64,000 nt of DNA, taken from contig DKVL01000090.1 of assembly GCA_002491195.1 (NCBI GenBank), forward strand, positions 1 through 64,000. The letters run 5' to 3'. Below, in pieces: positions 35,918 to 44,890 of this stretch. The position numbers were made by a program, and so were the translations under genes. The notes below the pieces were generated by a model, which saw nothing but the letters and a program-made list of their open reading frames with translations, was not told the DNA's origin and ran no database searches. The DNA is from Lachnospiraceae bacterium UBA7179 (GTDB lineage: Bacteria; Bacillota; Clostridia; Lachnospirales; Lachnospiraceae). Every line of letters starts with the position of its first letter. The stretch's first letter is position 1.

Positions 35918-38185
35918 TTATTTCTTATCGATCTTGATCAGCTGCGCGTTCAAAGTCTCCAGAAAACCATCCGGCAGCATATTGCCAGCCATGCCCACCA
36001 TTCCTTCCGGCGCCATGGATTTCATCATATCCCACATGCCAACACCCGGGCGCACATCAAAGTTCGTCGCAAGCTTCACTGCCTTTGCCACAATTTCCAT
36101 CGCCTCCGGGCACTCTGCCAGCTCTTCCATCTTACACCTGACATTATACTTGCCCTCCGGGAACTCCATCGGTGCCTTGAGATCCAGATCACCTGCCAGC
36201 TTAAACCAGTTTGCCACGCCCTCTGCCCGTTCATTCACTTCGGGAAGAACATAGATAGCCGGCTCCTTCTCAACCTTCTCCAGCGTCATACTGTCCTTGC
36301 AGCTGCCCGCCAGTGCCAGGATACTGTTAAAGCCGTCCTTCAGCGCTATGGTAAAGACAAACACCTTATCCGCTGTCATGACCTGCGCAAGCTCCCCATT
36401 GACAAACAGGGAAACCGTCGGCTGGTTCGAGTACACACGGATCTGCGTCGTCTCCCCTGCGCGCTGCGCATACCGTTTTCCGCACAGATGCACCATCGGC
36501 TCCTTATTCCAGTATGCCTTATAAATGTAATAACTATCCTTTCTGGTCTGACGGTCCATTGTGACAAGCCCTTTGTTGTTGCGTCCTGCTACACCGCCTT
36601 CATTTCTCGCCGCGCATCCAAAATCGAACATGTTCCACACATGGCTCGACCAGATCCAGGGACGCTCGTCAAGCACTTTTGCCATATGCTCATGGTACAA
36701 TGCCTGATACTCCTCGCTGTAATCCTTGCATGCCGGATTCGGTCCGTGATAGGTGATGATGCCCTCACAGCCATATTCCGAGAGACCTAAGCAGATTTCC
36801 GGGTGCGCCTTGTGGAAATTATCAAGCCAGGGACCGTTGTCCTCCATCTTTCCGCCGTACCAGCCAAAGTAATGGTTGTAACTCTCGACATCCGTGATAT
36901 TGTGGACAGGACTGTCAACCGGCGTCATGGAAACATGCGCGATCGTAGTCAGACGCGTCGGGTCTAACTCCTTGCAGAGCGCATTCAGCTCCTTGTGATT
37001 TTCAACCAGCTGCTCTGAGATGCCTCCGATCAGAATCTCATTGGACACTCCCCAGAAACAGATACTCGGGTGATTGTAATTTTGCAGGATCAGCTCCTTC
37101 ATCTGTGTGATACAGTTCTGGTGTGCCTCTGGATCTTTGCTCATCACACTGATAAACGGAATCTCTGCCCACACGATGAATCCAAGCTCGTCACATGCGT
37201 CATAAAAATCCTGCGAGTGCTGGTAATGCGCGAGACGAATCGTATTTGCGCCCAGTTCCTTGATGATCCTGGCATCTTGATAGTGGTCTTCCCTCGTCAG
37301 CGCATTGCCCTTGTAGAGCTGGTCCTGGTGGCGGCTGACACCGCGCAGCGGAGTCGGAACACCATTTAATATAAAGCCTTTGTCCGGATCACACGAAAAG
37401 CTTCTGACACCCACGCGCGCTGAAACCATATCATACACTTCGTTGCGCCTCTGCAGCACTGCCGTAACTGTGTATAGATACGGATTGTCACAATCCCACA
37501 AAACTACATCGGGCACAAAAATCTTCACTGCTGTGCTGTCCGCTGGACGAACGCAGTATCCCACTTCTCTTCCATCCGCGTCACAGATACGATAGAGAAC
37601 AGTAAAATTCTCGTCCGCGTCAACGACCCATGACTCCAGCGTAAACTCGGCACCGCCGCACTGTGTGGGAACTGCCGTAACCTTCAGGCCATTGCTGCCC
37701 CAGTACAACAGTTCAAAGTGCGTCTTCGGGACGCTGATGAGATTCAGGCCACGGTAAAGTCCACCGTAAAATGTAAAATCTGCAGACTGCGGATACACGT
37801 TGCTCTTGTTCTCATTGCTGCAGGCAACTGCGATCAGGTTTTCCCCATCTTCCCTGCACGCATCTGTAATATCTGCGCGGAAGGTCGAGTAGCCGCCCTC
37901 GTGATAACAGATTTCCTTACCGTTCACATACACTGTTGCCTGCTGCCCTGCCGCCGGAATATCCACAAAGACACGGCCGCCATCCAGGGGCTGTTTCGGT
38001 GTCTCAAATGTCCTCGCATACCAGTAACAGCCGCGGTCATAGCTTCCGTTTCCATCATGGCCGTCCACCGCATTCCATGTGTGAGGCAGATCGACCAGTT
38101 TCCAGTCCGCTGGAAGTTCGTTCGGAAGTCCCGCATTCTCCTGGATAAACCTCCAACTTTTGTTGAGATTGATGATTGTTCTCAT
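35918..38185 (-). CDS. Glycoside hydrolase family 2 enzyme (beta-glucuronidase/beta-galactosidase type)
   Basis: 755 residues, cytoplasmic. Residues 1-155 are the sugar-binding jelly roll, about 155-265 the immunoglobulin-like domain, about 270-560 the catalytic barrel with acid/base Glu383 (WGVSNEI) and nucleophile Glu470 (LSEYG), followed by C-terminal beta domains including a DUF4982-like segment (VRVYSNQPTVSLFVNG in outline). The family fixes beta-glycosidase chemistry; the operon with uxuA and a GPH symporter favours glucuronides, but beta-galactosidase activity cannot be ruled out. AAAGGAGG lies 7 bases before the ATG at 38185. It is the first gene of the operon, divergent from the AraC regulator. 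Confidence 0.88.
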   Translation of the reverse strand: MRTIINLNKSWRFIQENAGLPNELPADWKLVDLPHTWNAVDGHDGNGSYDRGCYWYARTFETPKQPLDGGRVFVDIPAAGQQATVYVNGKEICYHEGGYSTFRADITDACREDGENLIAVACSNENKSNVYPQSADFTFYGGLYRGLNLISVPKTHFELLYWGSNGLKVTAVPTQCGGAEFTLESWVVDADENFTVLYRICDADGREVGYCVRPADSTAVKIFVPDVVLWDCDNPYLYTVTAVLQRRNEVYDMVSARVGVRSFSCDPDKGFILNGVPTPLRGVSRHQDQLYKGNALTREDHYQDARIIKELGANTIRLAHYQHSQDFYDACDELGFIVWAEIPFISVMSKDPEAHQNCITQMKELILQNYNHPSICFWGVSNEILIGGISEQLVENHKELNALCKELDPTRLTTIAHVSMTPVDSPVHNITDVESYNHYFGWYGGKMEDNGPWLDNFHKAHPEICLGLSEYGCEGIITYHGPNPACKDYSEEYQALYHEHMAKVLDERPWIWSSHVWNMFDFGCAARNEGGVAGRNNKGLVTMDRQTRKDSYYIYKAYWNKEPMVHLCGKRYAQRAGETTQIRVYSNQPTVSLFVNGELAQVMTADKVFVFTIALKDGFNSILALAGSCKDSMTLEKVEKEPAIYVLPEVNERAEGVANWFKLAGDLDLKAPMEFPEGKYNVRCKMEELAECPEAMEIVAKAVKLATNFDVRPGVGMWDMMKSMAPEGMVGMAGNMLPDGFLETLNAQLIKIDKK

Positions 38186-38214
38186 GTAAAATCCTCCTTT
38201 CGGTTTGTCTGGCA

Positions 38215-38257
38215 ATTATAGTTCTTTTGTATCCAACTTGTACAATACATTGTATAA
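38215..38257 (-). promoter_or_regulatory. GH2 operon promoter with adjacent inverted repeat (candidate AraC-family operator)
   Basis: A perfect TATAAT lies at 38215-38220 on the minus strand, 29 bases before the GH2 start, with a poor -35. The imperfect palindrome TTGTACAAT-AC-ATTGTATAA (38238-38257) overlaps the -35 position, as expected for an activator-dependent promoter. The rest of the 38186-38496 gap is AT-rich, probably including the araC promoter, with no gene. Confidence 0.5.
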
Positions 38258-38496
38258 CTGCCACATTGTTTATATGTTAATTTATACATTTTTTATCACA
38301 TATCAATGCATTTTTTGTTATTTCTGCATACCTATATCATATTTTCAAATTCTGCATTTGGCGATATACGATTTTTTGTATTTTTTGCATTTTTATTATA
38401 TTGTGTTGCTTTTACACAAAAAATGTGCAAAAATAAATAAAAAAAGTTTGTATTTTTCACACTGTTTTTGGGAATTTTAGAAAAGAGTTGATGCTC

Positions 38497-39747
38497 ATGA
38501 GCAAGAACATATTGTCCTTTGTACAAGATCTGTTAGAAAGTAACCGTATTCCCGTTCATTTTGCCACACTTCCATGCGATGACATCGCATGGATGGACTG
38601 TGGTCTGCGCGCAGACATCCTGCCAGACTACAAACCGAATTTTACCCATAACTATCTAAATAACTTAAAAGAGAAAACCATCTACCAGCTAAGAGATGCC
38701 TTTCAGTGCTCCTATAGTATTTTGCGCCCCCCCGACAGCAATACCGTGATGGTATGCGGCCCGGTTCTATTTGAGGAGATGCGCCCCTCCCGCATGAATG
38801 AGATTGCTGCCAAAATACAGCTTCCGCCGGAACTGCATACAGTTCTGCAAAGCTACTATCTGCGTCTGGCATCATTTCCCGTTCCGGCGGTTTATTACAG
38901 TATTTTCCTGACACTCGGGAATTATCTGTTTGGGGAAAACCAGTATGAGACCATTTATCAGGACTTAAATGATATGAATGAATGGTATGAATCCTACTCC
39001 CACCATTATCGCAGTACCGGGGATTCCATGATGAATATTGAAATGATCGAGATGCGGTATGCACTGGAATCACAACTGCTGGACGCTGTTTTCAGCGGAA
39101 ATGAAGCCAAGGCAATGGCGATCGTCTCCAAGCTGTCGTCCGTCACGCTGCCTTGCAGGCTGTCCGACGAACTGCGCGACTGCAAGGACTACACGATCAC
39201 CTTCAATACCCTGTTTCGGAAAAAGGCGGAGGAAGCCGGTGTGCACCCGATCCATATTGACCTGTGCTCCAACCATCATGTCCAGCTCATCGAGCAGGTC
39301 ACAAGCAAGGACCAATGCCGCACAATCTGGTCCCGGATCGTGCTCAACTACTGCCGCCTGATCCGCAAGCATACACTCAAGGACTACTCCCTGCTGACAC
39401 AGAAACTCATCACCTATATCAATTCCGACCTGACAGCAGACTTAAGTCTAAAGGCAATGTCCGAATGGCTGAATGTTAATGCCAGCTACCTGTCCACGCT
39501 GTTCAAGAAAGAAGTCGGCATCCCACTGACTGACTACGTCAACCGTCAGCGCATCGACCAGGCAAAGAAGCTCCTCATCGTGACTGAGCTTCCAACAAAA
39601 ACGATTGCACAGCAATGCGGTATCCCGGACATCTATTATTTCAGCCGCCTGTTCAAAAAGAGAACCGGCGTCACACCAAAATTGTACCGTGAAAGCGTCA
39701 CCAGGAACCATGATCTACAACAGTATAAGGATGTAGATTTCAACTGA
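38497..39747 (+). CDS. AraC-family transcriptional regulator
   Basis: About 416 residues. The C-terminal ~100 residues are an AraC DNA-binding domain with two helix-turn-helix units (LKAMSEWLNVNASYLSTLFK and TKTIAQQCGIPDIYYFSRLF) and the usual ending GVTPKLYR. The N-terminal ~300 residues are a ligand- or signal-sensing region of unknown fold with no membrane segments. It is transcribed away from the GH2-uxuA operon and is the likely activator of that operon in response to a glucuronide or its product. Three starts are close together (TTG 38488, ATG 38491, ATG 38497); 38497 has the best distance to the weak AAAGAG site. Confidence 0.88.
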   Translation: MSKNILSFVQDLLESNRIPVHFATLPCDDIAWMDCGLRADILPDYKPNFTHNYLNNLKEKTIYQLRDAFQCSYSILRPPDSNTVMVCGPVLFEEMRPSRMNEIAAKIQLPPELHTVLQSYYLRLASFPVPAVYYSIFLTLGNYLFGENQYETIYQDLNDMNEWYESYSHHYRSTGDSMMNIEMIEMRYALESQLLDAVFSGNEAKAMAIVSKLSSVTLPCRLSDELRDCKDYTITFNTLFRKKAEEAGVHPIHIDLCSNHHVQLIEQVTSKDQCRTIWSRIVLNYCRLIRKHTLKDYSLLTQKLITYINSDLTADLSLKAMSEWLNVNASYLSTLFKKEVGIPLTDYVNRQRIDQAKKLLIVTELPTKTIAQQCGIPDIYYFSRLFKKRTGVTPKLYRESVTRNHDLQQYKDVDFN

Positions 39748-39757
39748 TTTTATATGA

Positions 39758-39795
39758 AAGAATCGAGCAGGGAAAACATTCCCTGCTCGATTCTT
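39758..39795. terminator. Strong hairpin between convergent araC-type and YjjB-type genes
   Basis: GAATCGAGCAGGGAA (39760-39774) and TTCCCTGCTCGATTC (39779-39793) form a perfect 15-base stem (17 with flanking A-T pairs) around a 4-base loop. The following T-run is short, yet the position and stability suit bidirectional termination. Confidence 0.75.
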
Positions 39796-39808
39796 ATATT
39801 TCGAATAG

Positions 39809-40327
39809 TTATAACCCTTTCTTATGGACTTTACTGTTCACTGTAACATTCTGTGCCATATCATATCGCACCTTAAATTGTATCCGTTTATGGCTAATAT
39901 GGTAAAATACCAGCGATACCACCACAATCCCGACTGCAATTCCAAGCGCTATGACAATGGTCTGCGCTGCATAAATTCTGGCGTCCGTCCCTTCCCCATC
40001 CACGATGGCACGCATCGTAGCGTAAAGCATTCCGCCTGGCACCAAAGGTATAATCGATGGAATCAGAAACACCGTCGCTGGCGCTTTCACAACCCTTGCC
40101 AACACCTCCGCGTAAAACGTGACCACTGCTGCCGGAATCAAATTCTGCAGCAATAAGGTCAGTCCTGCTTCCACAAGCACACAATACAAAAAAGTAGAAA
40201 GCACTCCGCCAACGCATCCATAGATGATCTTATTCCGCTTTATATTGACATTCAGACAATAGCCGGCTGTTCCAATTGCCGCTGTCAGGATCATAACAAG
40301 ATACTTTTCACAAAATACTCCGATCAT
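39809..40327 (-). CDS. ThrE-family exporter, YjjB-like small subunit
   Basis: 172-residue membrane protein with about five hydrophobic segments, matching the C-terminal half of threonine/serine exporters (ThrE_2, YjjB). LIPSIIPLVPGGMLYATM is the conserved proline-glycine segment. In E. coli YjjP and YjjB together export succinate; in corynebacteria the fused ThrE exports threonine and serine, so the substrate here is a small organic or amino acid. Its ATG overlaps the stop of the upstream gene by four bases (ATGA), showing translational coupling of the two halves. GGAGG lies 9 bases upstream. Confidence 0.88.
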   Translation of the reverse strand: MIGVFCEKYLVMILTAAIGTAGYCLNVNIKRNKIIYGCVGGVLSTFLYCVLVEAGLTLLLQNLIPAAVVTFYAEVLARVVKAPATVFLIPSIIPLVPGGMLYATMRAIVDGEGTDARIYAAQTIVIALGIAVGIVVVSLVFYHISHKRIQFKVRYDMAQNVTVNSKVHKKGL

Positions 40328-41109
40328 CTTAATATCCCTCCAAACATCATGATTGCAACACCAAATCCTGCAGCAATGGCAACTGCGATCATCAGCGCCT
40401 CGGCAAGCCGCAGAATCCCTGTGATAATATCCCCGCACATCATATCGCGAAGGGAATTCATCAGATTGATGCCCGGAATCAGCAGCATAATACTTCCGAT
40501 CATAACCTTGTCCACATTCTGTCCAATCCCAATCACAGTTGACAGACAGCAGAGCACTCCCGCGACGATCGATACCACAAAACTGTACACCACCCTGTTT
40601 CTGTTATGCGATGAGAAAAAATAATCCCAAAAATACATCAGTACTGCCACAATTCCTGCCGCCAGGCCATCACGCAGATTCCCTCCGAAAAAAATTGCAA
40701 AAGCCGATGCCAGCAGCACGTATCCTGTGATTTTTGACTTATAAATACGCTTCTGCTCCGGTGCCATAATCGTACGGATTTCCTGATCAATCTCACTGCA
40801 TGGCGGTTTCTTCTCACAGATGTACCGCGACAACGCATTCAGATCTTCTAACTTATTCAGATCCGTCGGATGTGGATTGATCCGTCTGGTCAGCGTATAG
40901 TTCTTTCCCTCATCCGTCTTCCAGCTTAAGATAATCAAGGACAAAATCGTAAACACATCCACAATGCCCCCGCCATATGCCGTGCAGATGCGGGTAATGG
41001 TATCCTCGACCCGCAGAATCTCCGCCCCACAGCGAAGCATCGTCTCCCCCATGTCCAATGCACACTCCATCACAAGCGCCGGATCCTCGCAAGACTTCTC
41101 CCTGTCCAT
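40324..41109 (-). CDS. ThrE-family exporter, YjjP-like large subunit
   Basis: 261-residue protein of the DUF1212/YjjP family: a soluble N-terminal ~110 residues (LDMGETMLRCGAEILRVEDTI is the family signature) and five C-terminal hydrophobic segments with IPGINLMNSLRDMMCGD. It works with the YjjB-like partner encoded immediately downstream as a split ThrE exporter of dicarboxylates or hydroxy amino acids. AGGAGG lies 11 bases before the ATG. The pair is divergent from ptb-buk, and an organic-acid export role would fit a fermenting cell, though that is inference. Confidence 0.88.
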   Translation of the reverse strand: MDREKSCEDPALVMECALDMGETMLRCGAEILRVEDTITRICTAYGGGIVDVFTILSLIILSWKTDEGKNYTLTRRINPHPTDLNKLEDLNALSRYICEKKPPCSEIDQEIRTIMAPEQKRIYKSKITGYVLLASAFAIFFGGNLRDGLAAGIVAVLMYFWDYFFSSHNRNRVVYSFVVSIVAGVLCCLSTVIGIGQNVDKVMIGSIMLLIPGINLMNSLRDMMCGDIITGILRLAEALMIAVAIAAGFGVAIMMFGGILR

Positions 41110-41294
41110 ATTGATTACTTCCTCCTGATATTAATCTCTAATCACTATCATATTTCATTTTGGACAGTTCGTCCATATCTTTTATGATACTTTTGGAATT
41201 ACAATTCAACTAGGACTTTGCACCAGATTTTTACCTGTTATTGGAACGAAATAAACAGTGACTGCCATTTTTGATATTATCCCCTCTCTATTCC

Positions 41295-41323
41295 TTGACC
41301 GTTGTTTTTGAAAGTGTTATTAT
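41295..41323 (+). promoter_or_regulatory. Promoter of ptb-buk
   Basis: TTGACC (41295-41300), 17 bases, TATTAT (41318-41323) with an extended -10 TG. The ~100-base leader contains a CCATGC/GCATGG hairpin (41336-41371). Nothing else is recognisable in the 41110-41425 gap. Confidence 0.65.
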
Positions 41324-41425
41324 TTTAACATAGGGCCATGCAGAATGGTATTTGTGCCCTCTCTGGCATGGTGGAAGCAGGATCGTGATTCCCTGCAAAT
41401 TAAAATGAATAACGAGGTGTTTCAA

Positions 41426-42346
41426 ATGAGTAAAGGTTTTAAGGATTTACTGCAAAAAGTTTACGAGTGCGACCGCAAAACGGTTGCCGTCGCTGTGGCC
41501 GAGGACGAACCGGTATTGGAGGCTGTGCAGGCTGCAAAGGAGAAAGGCATTGCCGACGCGATCCTTGTCGGGGATGAGGCAAAGATCAAAGAGATCGCTG
41601 CCAGCATGAACATGGATCTGACAGGTTTTGAGATCATCAATGAACCAGACCACGTACAGGCTGCACACACAGCAGTCAAACTTGTCCATGACGGCAAGGC
41701 TGACATGTACATGAAGGGATTGATCGACACAAAGAATTTCTTAAAGAGCGTCCTCGATAAGGAAGTCGGTCTCCGCACAGGCCGGGCGCTTTCTCACGTA
41801 TGCGTATTTGAGATCAAGGGCATCGACCGTCTTCTGTTCTTATCTGACGTCGCGTTCATGACCTATCCTACACTGGAGGACAAAGTTGCCATCATCAACA
41901 ACACCGTGGAAGTCTGCCATGCATGCGGTATCGCAGAGCCAAAGGTTGCCCCTGTTGCCGCGGTCGAGGTTGTCAATCCGAAGATGCCCTGCACCGTTGA
42001 CGCCGACGAACTTGCAAAGATGAACGCGGAAGGCAAGATCACAGGCTGCGTGATCGACGGACCACTCTCTATGGATATGGCAATCGATAGCGCCGCAGCT
42101 GCACATAAGGGCGGTACAGACAGGAAGATCGCAGGTGACGCTGATGTCATTCTCTTCCCTGATATCCATGCCGGAAACCTTGTATACAAAGTACTGACAC
42201 ATCTCTGCGAAGTGAAGAACGGCAACATCCTGACTGGTACAGCGGCTCCTGTTATCCTGACATCACGCTCTGACAGCTTTGAGGCCAAGCTCAACTCCAT
42301 CGCTCTGGCCGCCGTTGTAGCAGAATCCATGAAAAAAGCGAAATAG
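41426..42346 (+). CDS. ptb: Phosphate butyryltransferase
   Basis: Converts butyryl-CoA and phosphate to butyryl phosphate, the penultimate step of butyrate fermentation. The 306-residue protein has the phosphotransacylase fold; ADMYMKGLIDTKNFLKSVL, FLSDVAFMTYPTLEDK and FPDIHAGNLVYK are typical of Ptb rather than phosphotransacetylase. GAGGTG lies 7 bases before the ATG at 41426, which is preferred over an upstream frame start at 41345. buk follows on the same strand, giving the classic pair. The substrate comes from the thl-crt-hbd-bcd-etf operon encoded nearby on the other strand. Confidence 0.94.
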   Translation: MSKGFKDLLQKVYECDRKTVAVAVAEDEPVLEAVQAAKEKGIADAILVGDEAKIKEIAASMNMDLTGFEIINEPDHVQAAHTAVKLVHDGKADMYMKGLIDTKNFLKSVLDKEVGLRTGRALSHVCVFEIKGIDRLLFLSDVAFMTYPTLEDKVAIINNTVEVCHACGIAEPKVAPVAAVEVVNPKMPCTVDADELAKMNAEGKITGCVIDGPLSMDMAIDSAAAAHKGGTDRKIAGDADVILFPDIHAGNLVYKVLTHLCEVKNGNILTGTAAPVILTSRSDSFEAKLNSIALAAVVAESMKKAK

Positions 42347-42454
42347 TTCGTTATGGACTTTCTCGCTGAGCTGTTAATCGATGGTGCAGCTGATATCGCT
42401 GATCATCTTATCAATAACAAAGTTAATGAGTATTTTACCAGGAGGAAAATGAAA

Positions 42455-43522
42455 ATGTCAATCAAAAGCTTGATTATCAATCCAGGCTCCACTTCTACCA
42501 AGATTGGAGTTTTTGAGGATGAGACCTTATTGTTTGAGGAAACCCTGAGACATTCTACCGAAGAGATCTCACAGTATGCCACAATCTTTGACCAGAAAGA
42601 TTTTCGCAAGAAAATTATCACAGATCTGTTGGCAGAGAAAAATTTTGATCTCAAATCCCTGAATGTTATTGTCGGACGCGGCGGTATGCTAAAACCGATT
42701 CCAGGCGGTACATACGCAGTGACAGATGATCTGCTCGCAGACTTAAAGGTCGGTGTACAGGGACAACACGCTTCCAATCTCGGCGGTATTCTTGCAAAGG
42801 AAATCGGTGACGAGATCGGCGTACCTTCCTATATCGTCGATCCTGTCGTCGTAGACGAGCTGATGCCGATCGCAAGATATTCCGGCATGGCTGAGATTCC
42901 CCGCGGAAGCATCTTCCACGCACTGAACCAAAAGGCTGTTGCAAAAAGATATGCGGCAGAAATCGGAAAACCATATGAATCCCTGCGTCTGATCGTTGTC
43001 CATATGGGCGGCGGCGTATCTGTCGGCGCACACGAGAACGGAAAAGTGATCGATGTATTCAGCGCCTTTGACGGCGATGGCGCTTTCTCTCCAGAACGCG
43101 CTGGCGGTGTTCCCTGTGGTGCGCTTGTCAAACTGTGTTTCTCAGGCAAGTATACAGAGAAAGAAATCTACAGCAAGCTCATCGGCAAAGGAGGCTTCAA
43201 TTCTTACCTGAATACAAATGACATGCGTGAAGTGACAAAACTCGCCAATGAGGGAAATGAGAAGGCGAAAGAGGCAAAAGAAGCATTCCTGCTGCAAGTG
43301 TCCAAGGATATCGGCTCTATGGCCTGCGTATTAAAAGGAAAAGTCGACCAGATCATTGTTACTGGCGGCATCGCTTACGGCGAAGATGTCGTTGCTGCCC
43401 TGAAAGATTACTCGGAGTGGATTGCACCATTTACTGTATATCCCGGTGAAGATGAATTACTTGCGCTCGCAAAAGGCGCTCTTCGCGTCATGAACGGTGA
43501 AGAAAAGCCAATGGAATATTAA
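42455..43522 (+). CDS. buk: Butyrate kinase
   Basis: Transfers phosphate from butyryl phosphate to ADP, yielding butyrate and ATP. The 355-residue ASKHA-fold enzyme has LIINPGSTSTKIGVF at the start, VGRGGMLKPIPGGTY, VVHMGGGVSVGAH and VTGGIAYGEDVV, all standard for Buk. AGGAGG lies 9 bases before the ATG at 42455 and only 3 before the alternative at 42449; the open frame reaching up to 42353 has no ribosome site. It ends 14 bases before a strong terminator and completes the ptb-buk unit. Confidence 0.95.
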   Translation: MSIKSLIINPGSTSTKIGVFEDETLLFEETLRHSTEEISQYATIFDQKDFRKKIITDLLAEKNFDLKSLNVIVGRGGMLKPIPGGTYAVTDDLLADLKVGVQGQHASNLGGILAKEIGDEIGVPSYIVDPVVVDELMPIARYSGMAEIPRGSIFHALNQKAVAKRYAAEIGKPYESLRLIVVHMGGGVSVGAHENGKVIDVFSAFDGDGAFSPERAGGVPCGALVKLCFSGKYTEKEIYSKLIGKGGFNSYLNTNDMREVTKLANEGNEKAKEAKEAFLLQVSKDIGSMACVLKGKVDQIIVTGGIAYGEDVVAALKDYSEWIAPFTVYPGEDELLALAKGALRVMNGEEKPMEY

Positions 43523-43536
43523 TTGAACATAAAAGG

Positions 43537-43577
43537 ACAGGGTTTAAACCAGTTCATTGGTCTAAACCCTGTTTTTT
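43537..43577. terminator. Intrinsic terminator after buk
   Basis: ACAGGGTTTAAACCA (43537-43551) pairs with TGGTCTAAACCCTGT (43558-43572), 15 bases with one mismatch, followed by a T-run. It also faces the end of the convergent 189-residue gene. Confidence 0.92.
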
Positions 43578-43620
43578 ATTCTTCCGATCCAAAATGCTTT
43601 ACTGCTTCCCAGTCCTCATC

Positions 43621-44190
43621 TCAATCCCAGCATCCACAGGAAACAAGCATCAGCAGATCGTCCTTGACCGCCAGATATTCATAATCGCCAGAATAATCTC
43701 CGCCGATCTCAATCACTGCCGCACCAGAAAACCTCTCGAAAATTTCATTTTGTTTTATCTCTGGAACCTGATTGCTGCTCGCAAAAAATCGGATCTCTTT
43801 TTCCAGATATTCCCAATTATGCTCGATCAGGCGCATCTCTCTTGGAATTGCATAATTTTTATATAATTCCTTCCCTTGTGTCAAGCATAGGATTCTCTGA
43901 GCTTTCGAAATATTCCAAAAGTCCTCGTCCCATTCCTCATAGATTGCCATACTCGACAAAACTGCTCTGACATAGGACTCAGGCAAATGGCTTTGTAAGT
44001 ATCCTTCAGGAAATGCAAACACATCAAGATAGATTCCCAGCGGAAAACGGTGCGCATAGGCGTGATACCAGTCTTCATGCTGCACTTCCACATCAATCCA
44101 TTCCAGTTCCACGGCAACACGACAAAATCCGTCATAATCCATCACAGTGCTTCTCAACTGTAGCATATGTCTCTCATCAAAAGTATTCAA
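43621..44190 (-). CDS. Hypothetical protein (about 180-189 residues)
   Basis: I do not recognise this protein. It is soluble, acidic and rich in aromatic residues (HEDWYHAYAHRFPLGIYLDVFAF, YEEWDEDFWNISKAQRI), with no signal peptide or membrane segment; the C terminus ends in a beta-rich segment with a CGCW motif. The first possible start is a TTG at 44190, 5 bases after the Uma2 gene, with GGAG about 10 bases upstream; an ATG at 44166 is the alternative. Close spacing suggests translational coupling to the Uma2-like gene. Confidence 0.6.
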   Translation of the reverse strand: MNTFDERHMLQLRSTVMDYDGFCRVAVELEWIDVEVQHEDWYHAYAHRFPLGIYLDVFAFPEGYLQSHLPESYVRAVLSSMAIYEEWDEDFWNISKAQRILCLTQGKELYKNYAIPREMRLIEHNWEYLEKEIRFFASSNQVPEIKQNEIFERFSGAAVIEIGGDYSGDYEYLAVKDDLLMLVSCGCWD

Positions 44191-44195
44191 TCACA

Positions 44196-44738
44196 CTACA
44201 ACTCCAAATTCGACATGCGAATCGTGAGATCTGTATATATCCCAGCAGGAATATCCTCTGTAAAACTGTACTCGTTCATATCGTCCTGATAAAAATTATA
44301 AACCATCACTCTCGTCTTGTCTGCATCCACAATCCAATACTCACGCACTCCGGCAGAGCGGTATTTGAAAAGCTTTGTGGTATAGTCAATCCTTCTGCTG
44401 GCAGGAGATACCACCTCTATAATCCAGTCAGGCGCACCGTTACACCCTCTGTCATCCAGCTTATTCTCATCGCAGATAATACAGATATCCGGTTCCACAT
44501 AACTCTTATCATCAGCATCAACAAAGACGCCAAACGGAGTGATATCCACTTCACCCTTAAAACCGTTTCTTCTGATATGCTCCCGAATCGTCGCAAACAA
44601 TTCACCGACAATTCTCTGATGATTTCTTGTCGCTGGTGCCATATAATATACTTTTCCATCAATGAGCTCTGCCCGTTGTCCATCTGGAAGATTATAGATG
44701 TCGTTTATTGTGTAGGTATTTAATTCTGTTAATGCCAT
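44196..44738 (-). CDS. Uma2/DUF820-family PD-(D/E)XK nuclease-like protein
   Basis: 180 residues. The pattern ELIDGKVYYMAPATRNHQ at the start, VEPDICIICD and APDWIIEVVSPASRRIDYTTKLFKYRSAGVREYWIVD is that of Uma2 (DUF820) proteins, a restriction-endonuclease-like fold with active-site Asp and Glu. Members are extremely numerous in cyanobacteria and scattered in other genomes, and their function is mostly unknown. The ATG at 44738 follows AAGGAG by 7 bases; an earlier frame start at 44777 has no support. It is the first gene of a two-gene unit with the unknown 189-residue protein. Confidence 0.85.
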   Translation of the reverse strand: MALTELNTYTINDIYNLPDGQRAELIDGKVYYMAPATRNHQRIVGELFATIREHIRRNGFKGEVDITPFGVFVDADDKSYVEPDICIICDENKLDDRGCNGAPDWIIEVVSPASRRIDYTTKLFKYRSAGVREYWIVDADKTRVMVYNFYQDDMNEYSFTEDIPAGIYTDLTIRMSNLEL

Positions 44739-44834
44739 TGTTATTCTCCTTATCTCTTGCATGAAACTATCCAGCACTATGCTGCATACTGCCTAATTTT
44801 TTAATATATTAATTATACCCTATTTTTCGACAAA

Positions 44835-44870
44835 ATAAAACCCCAAAGGACAAATCCTTTGAGGTTTTAT
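44835..44870. terminator. Intrinsic terminator after etfA
   Basis: ATAAAACCCCAAAGGA (44835-44850) pairs with TCCTTTGAGGTTTTAT (44855-44870) around a CAAA loop with one mismatch; the arm ends supply U-rich tails. It ends the butyrate operon on the minus strand. Confidence 0.85.
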
Positions 44871-44890
44871 GTAAAATTTATTATTTGAGA

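Noticed and set aside
35531..36790. 419-codon plus-strand open frame opposite the symporter and GH2 genes
   Set aside because: Composition is that of a shadow frame and it covers conserved coding sequence of both genes on the other strand.
42353..42454. N-terminal extension of butyrate kinase starting at 42353
   Set aside because: No ribosome site there, whereas AGGAGG sits correctly before the ATG at 42455 and the remaining length is standard.
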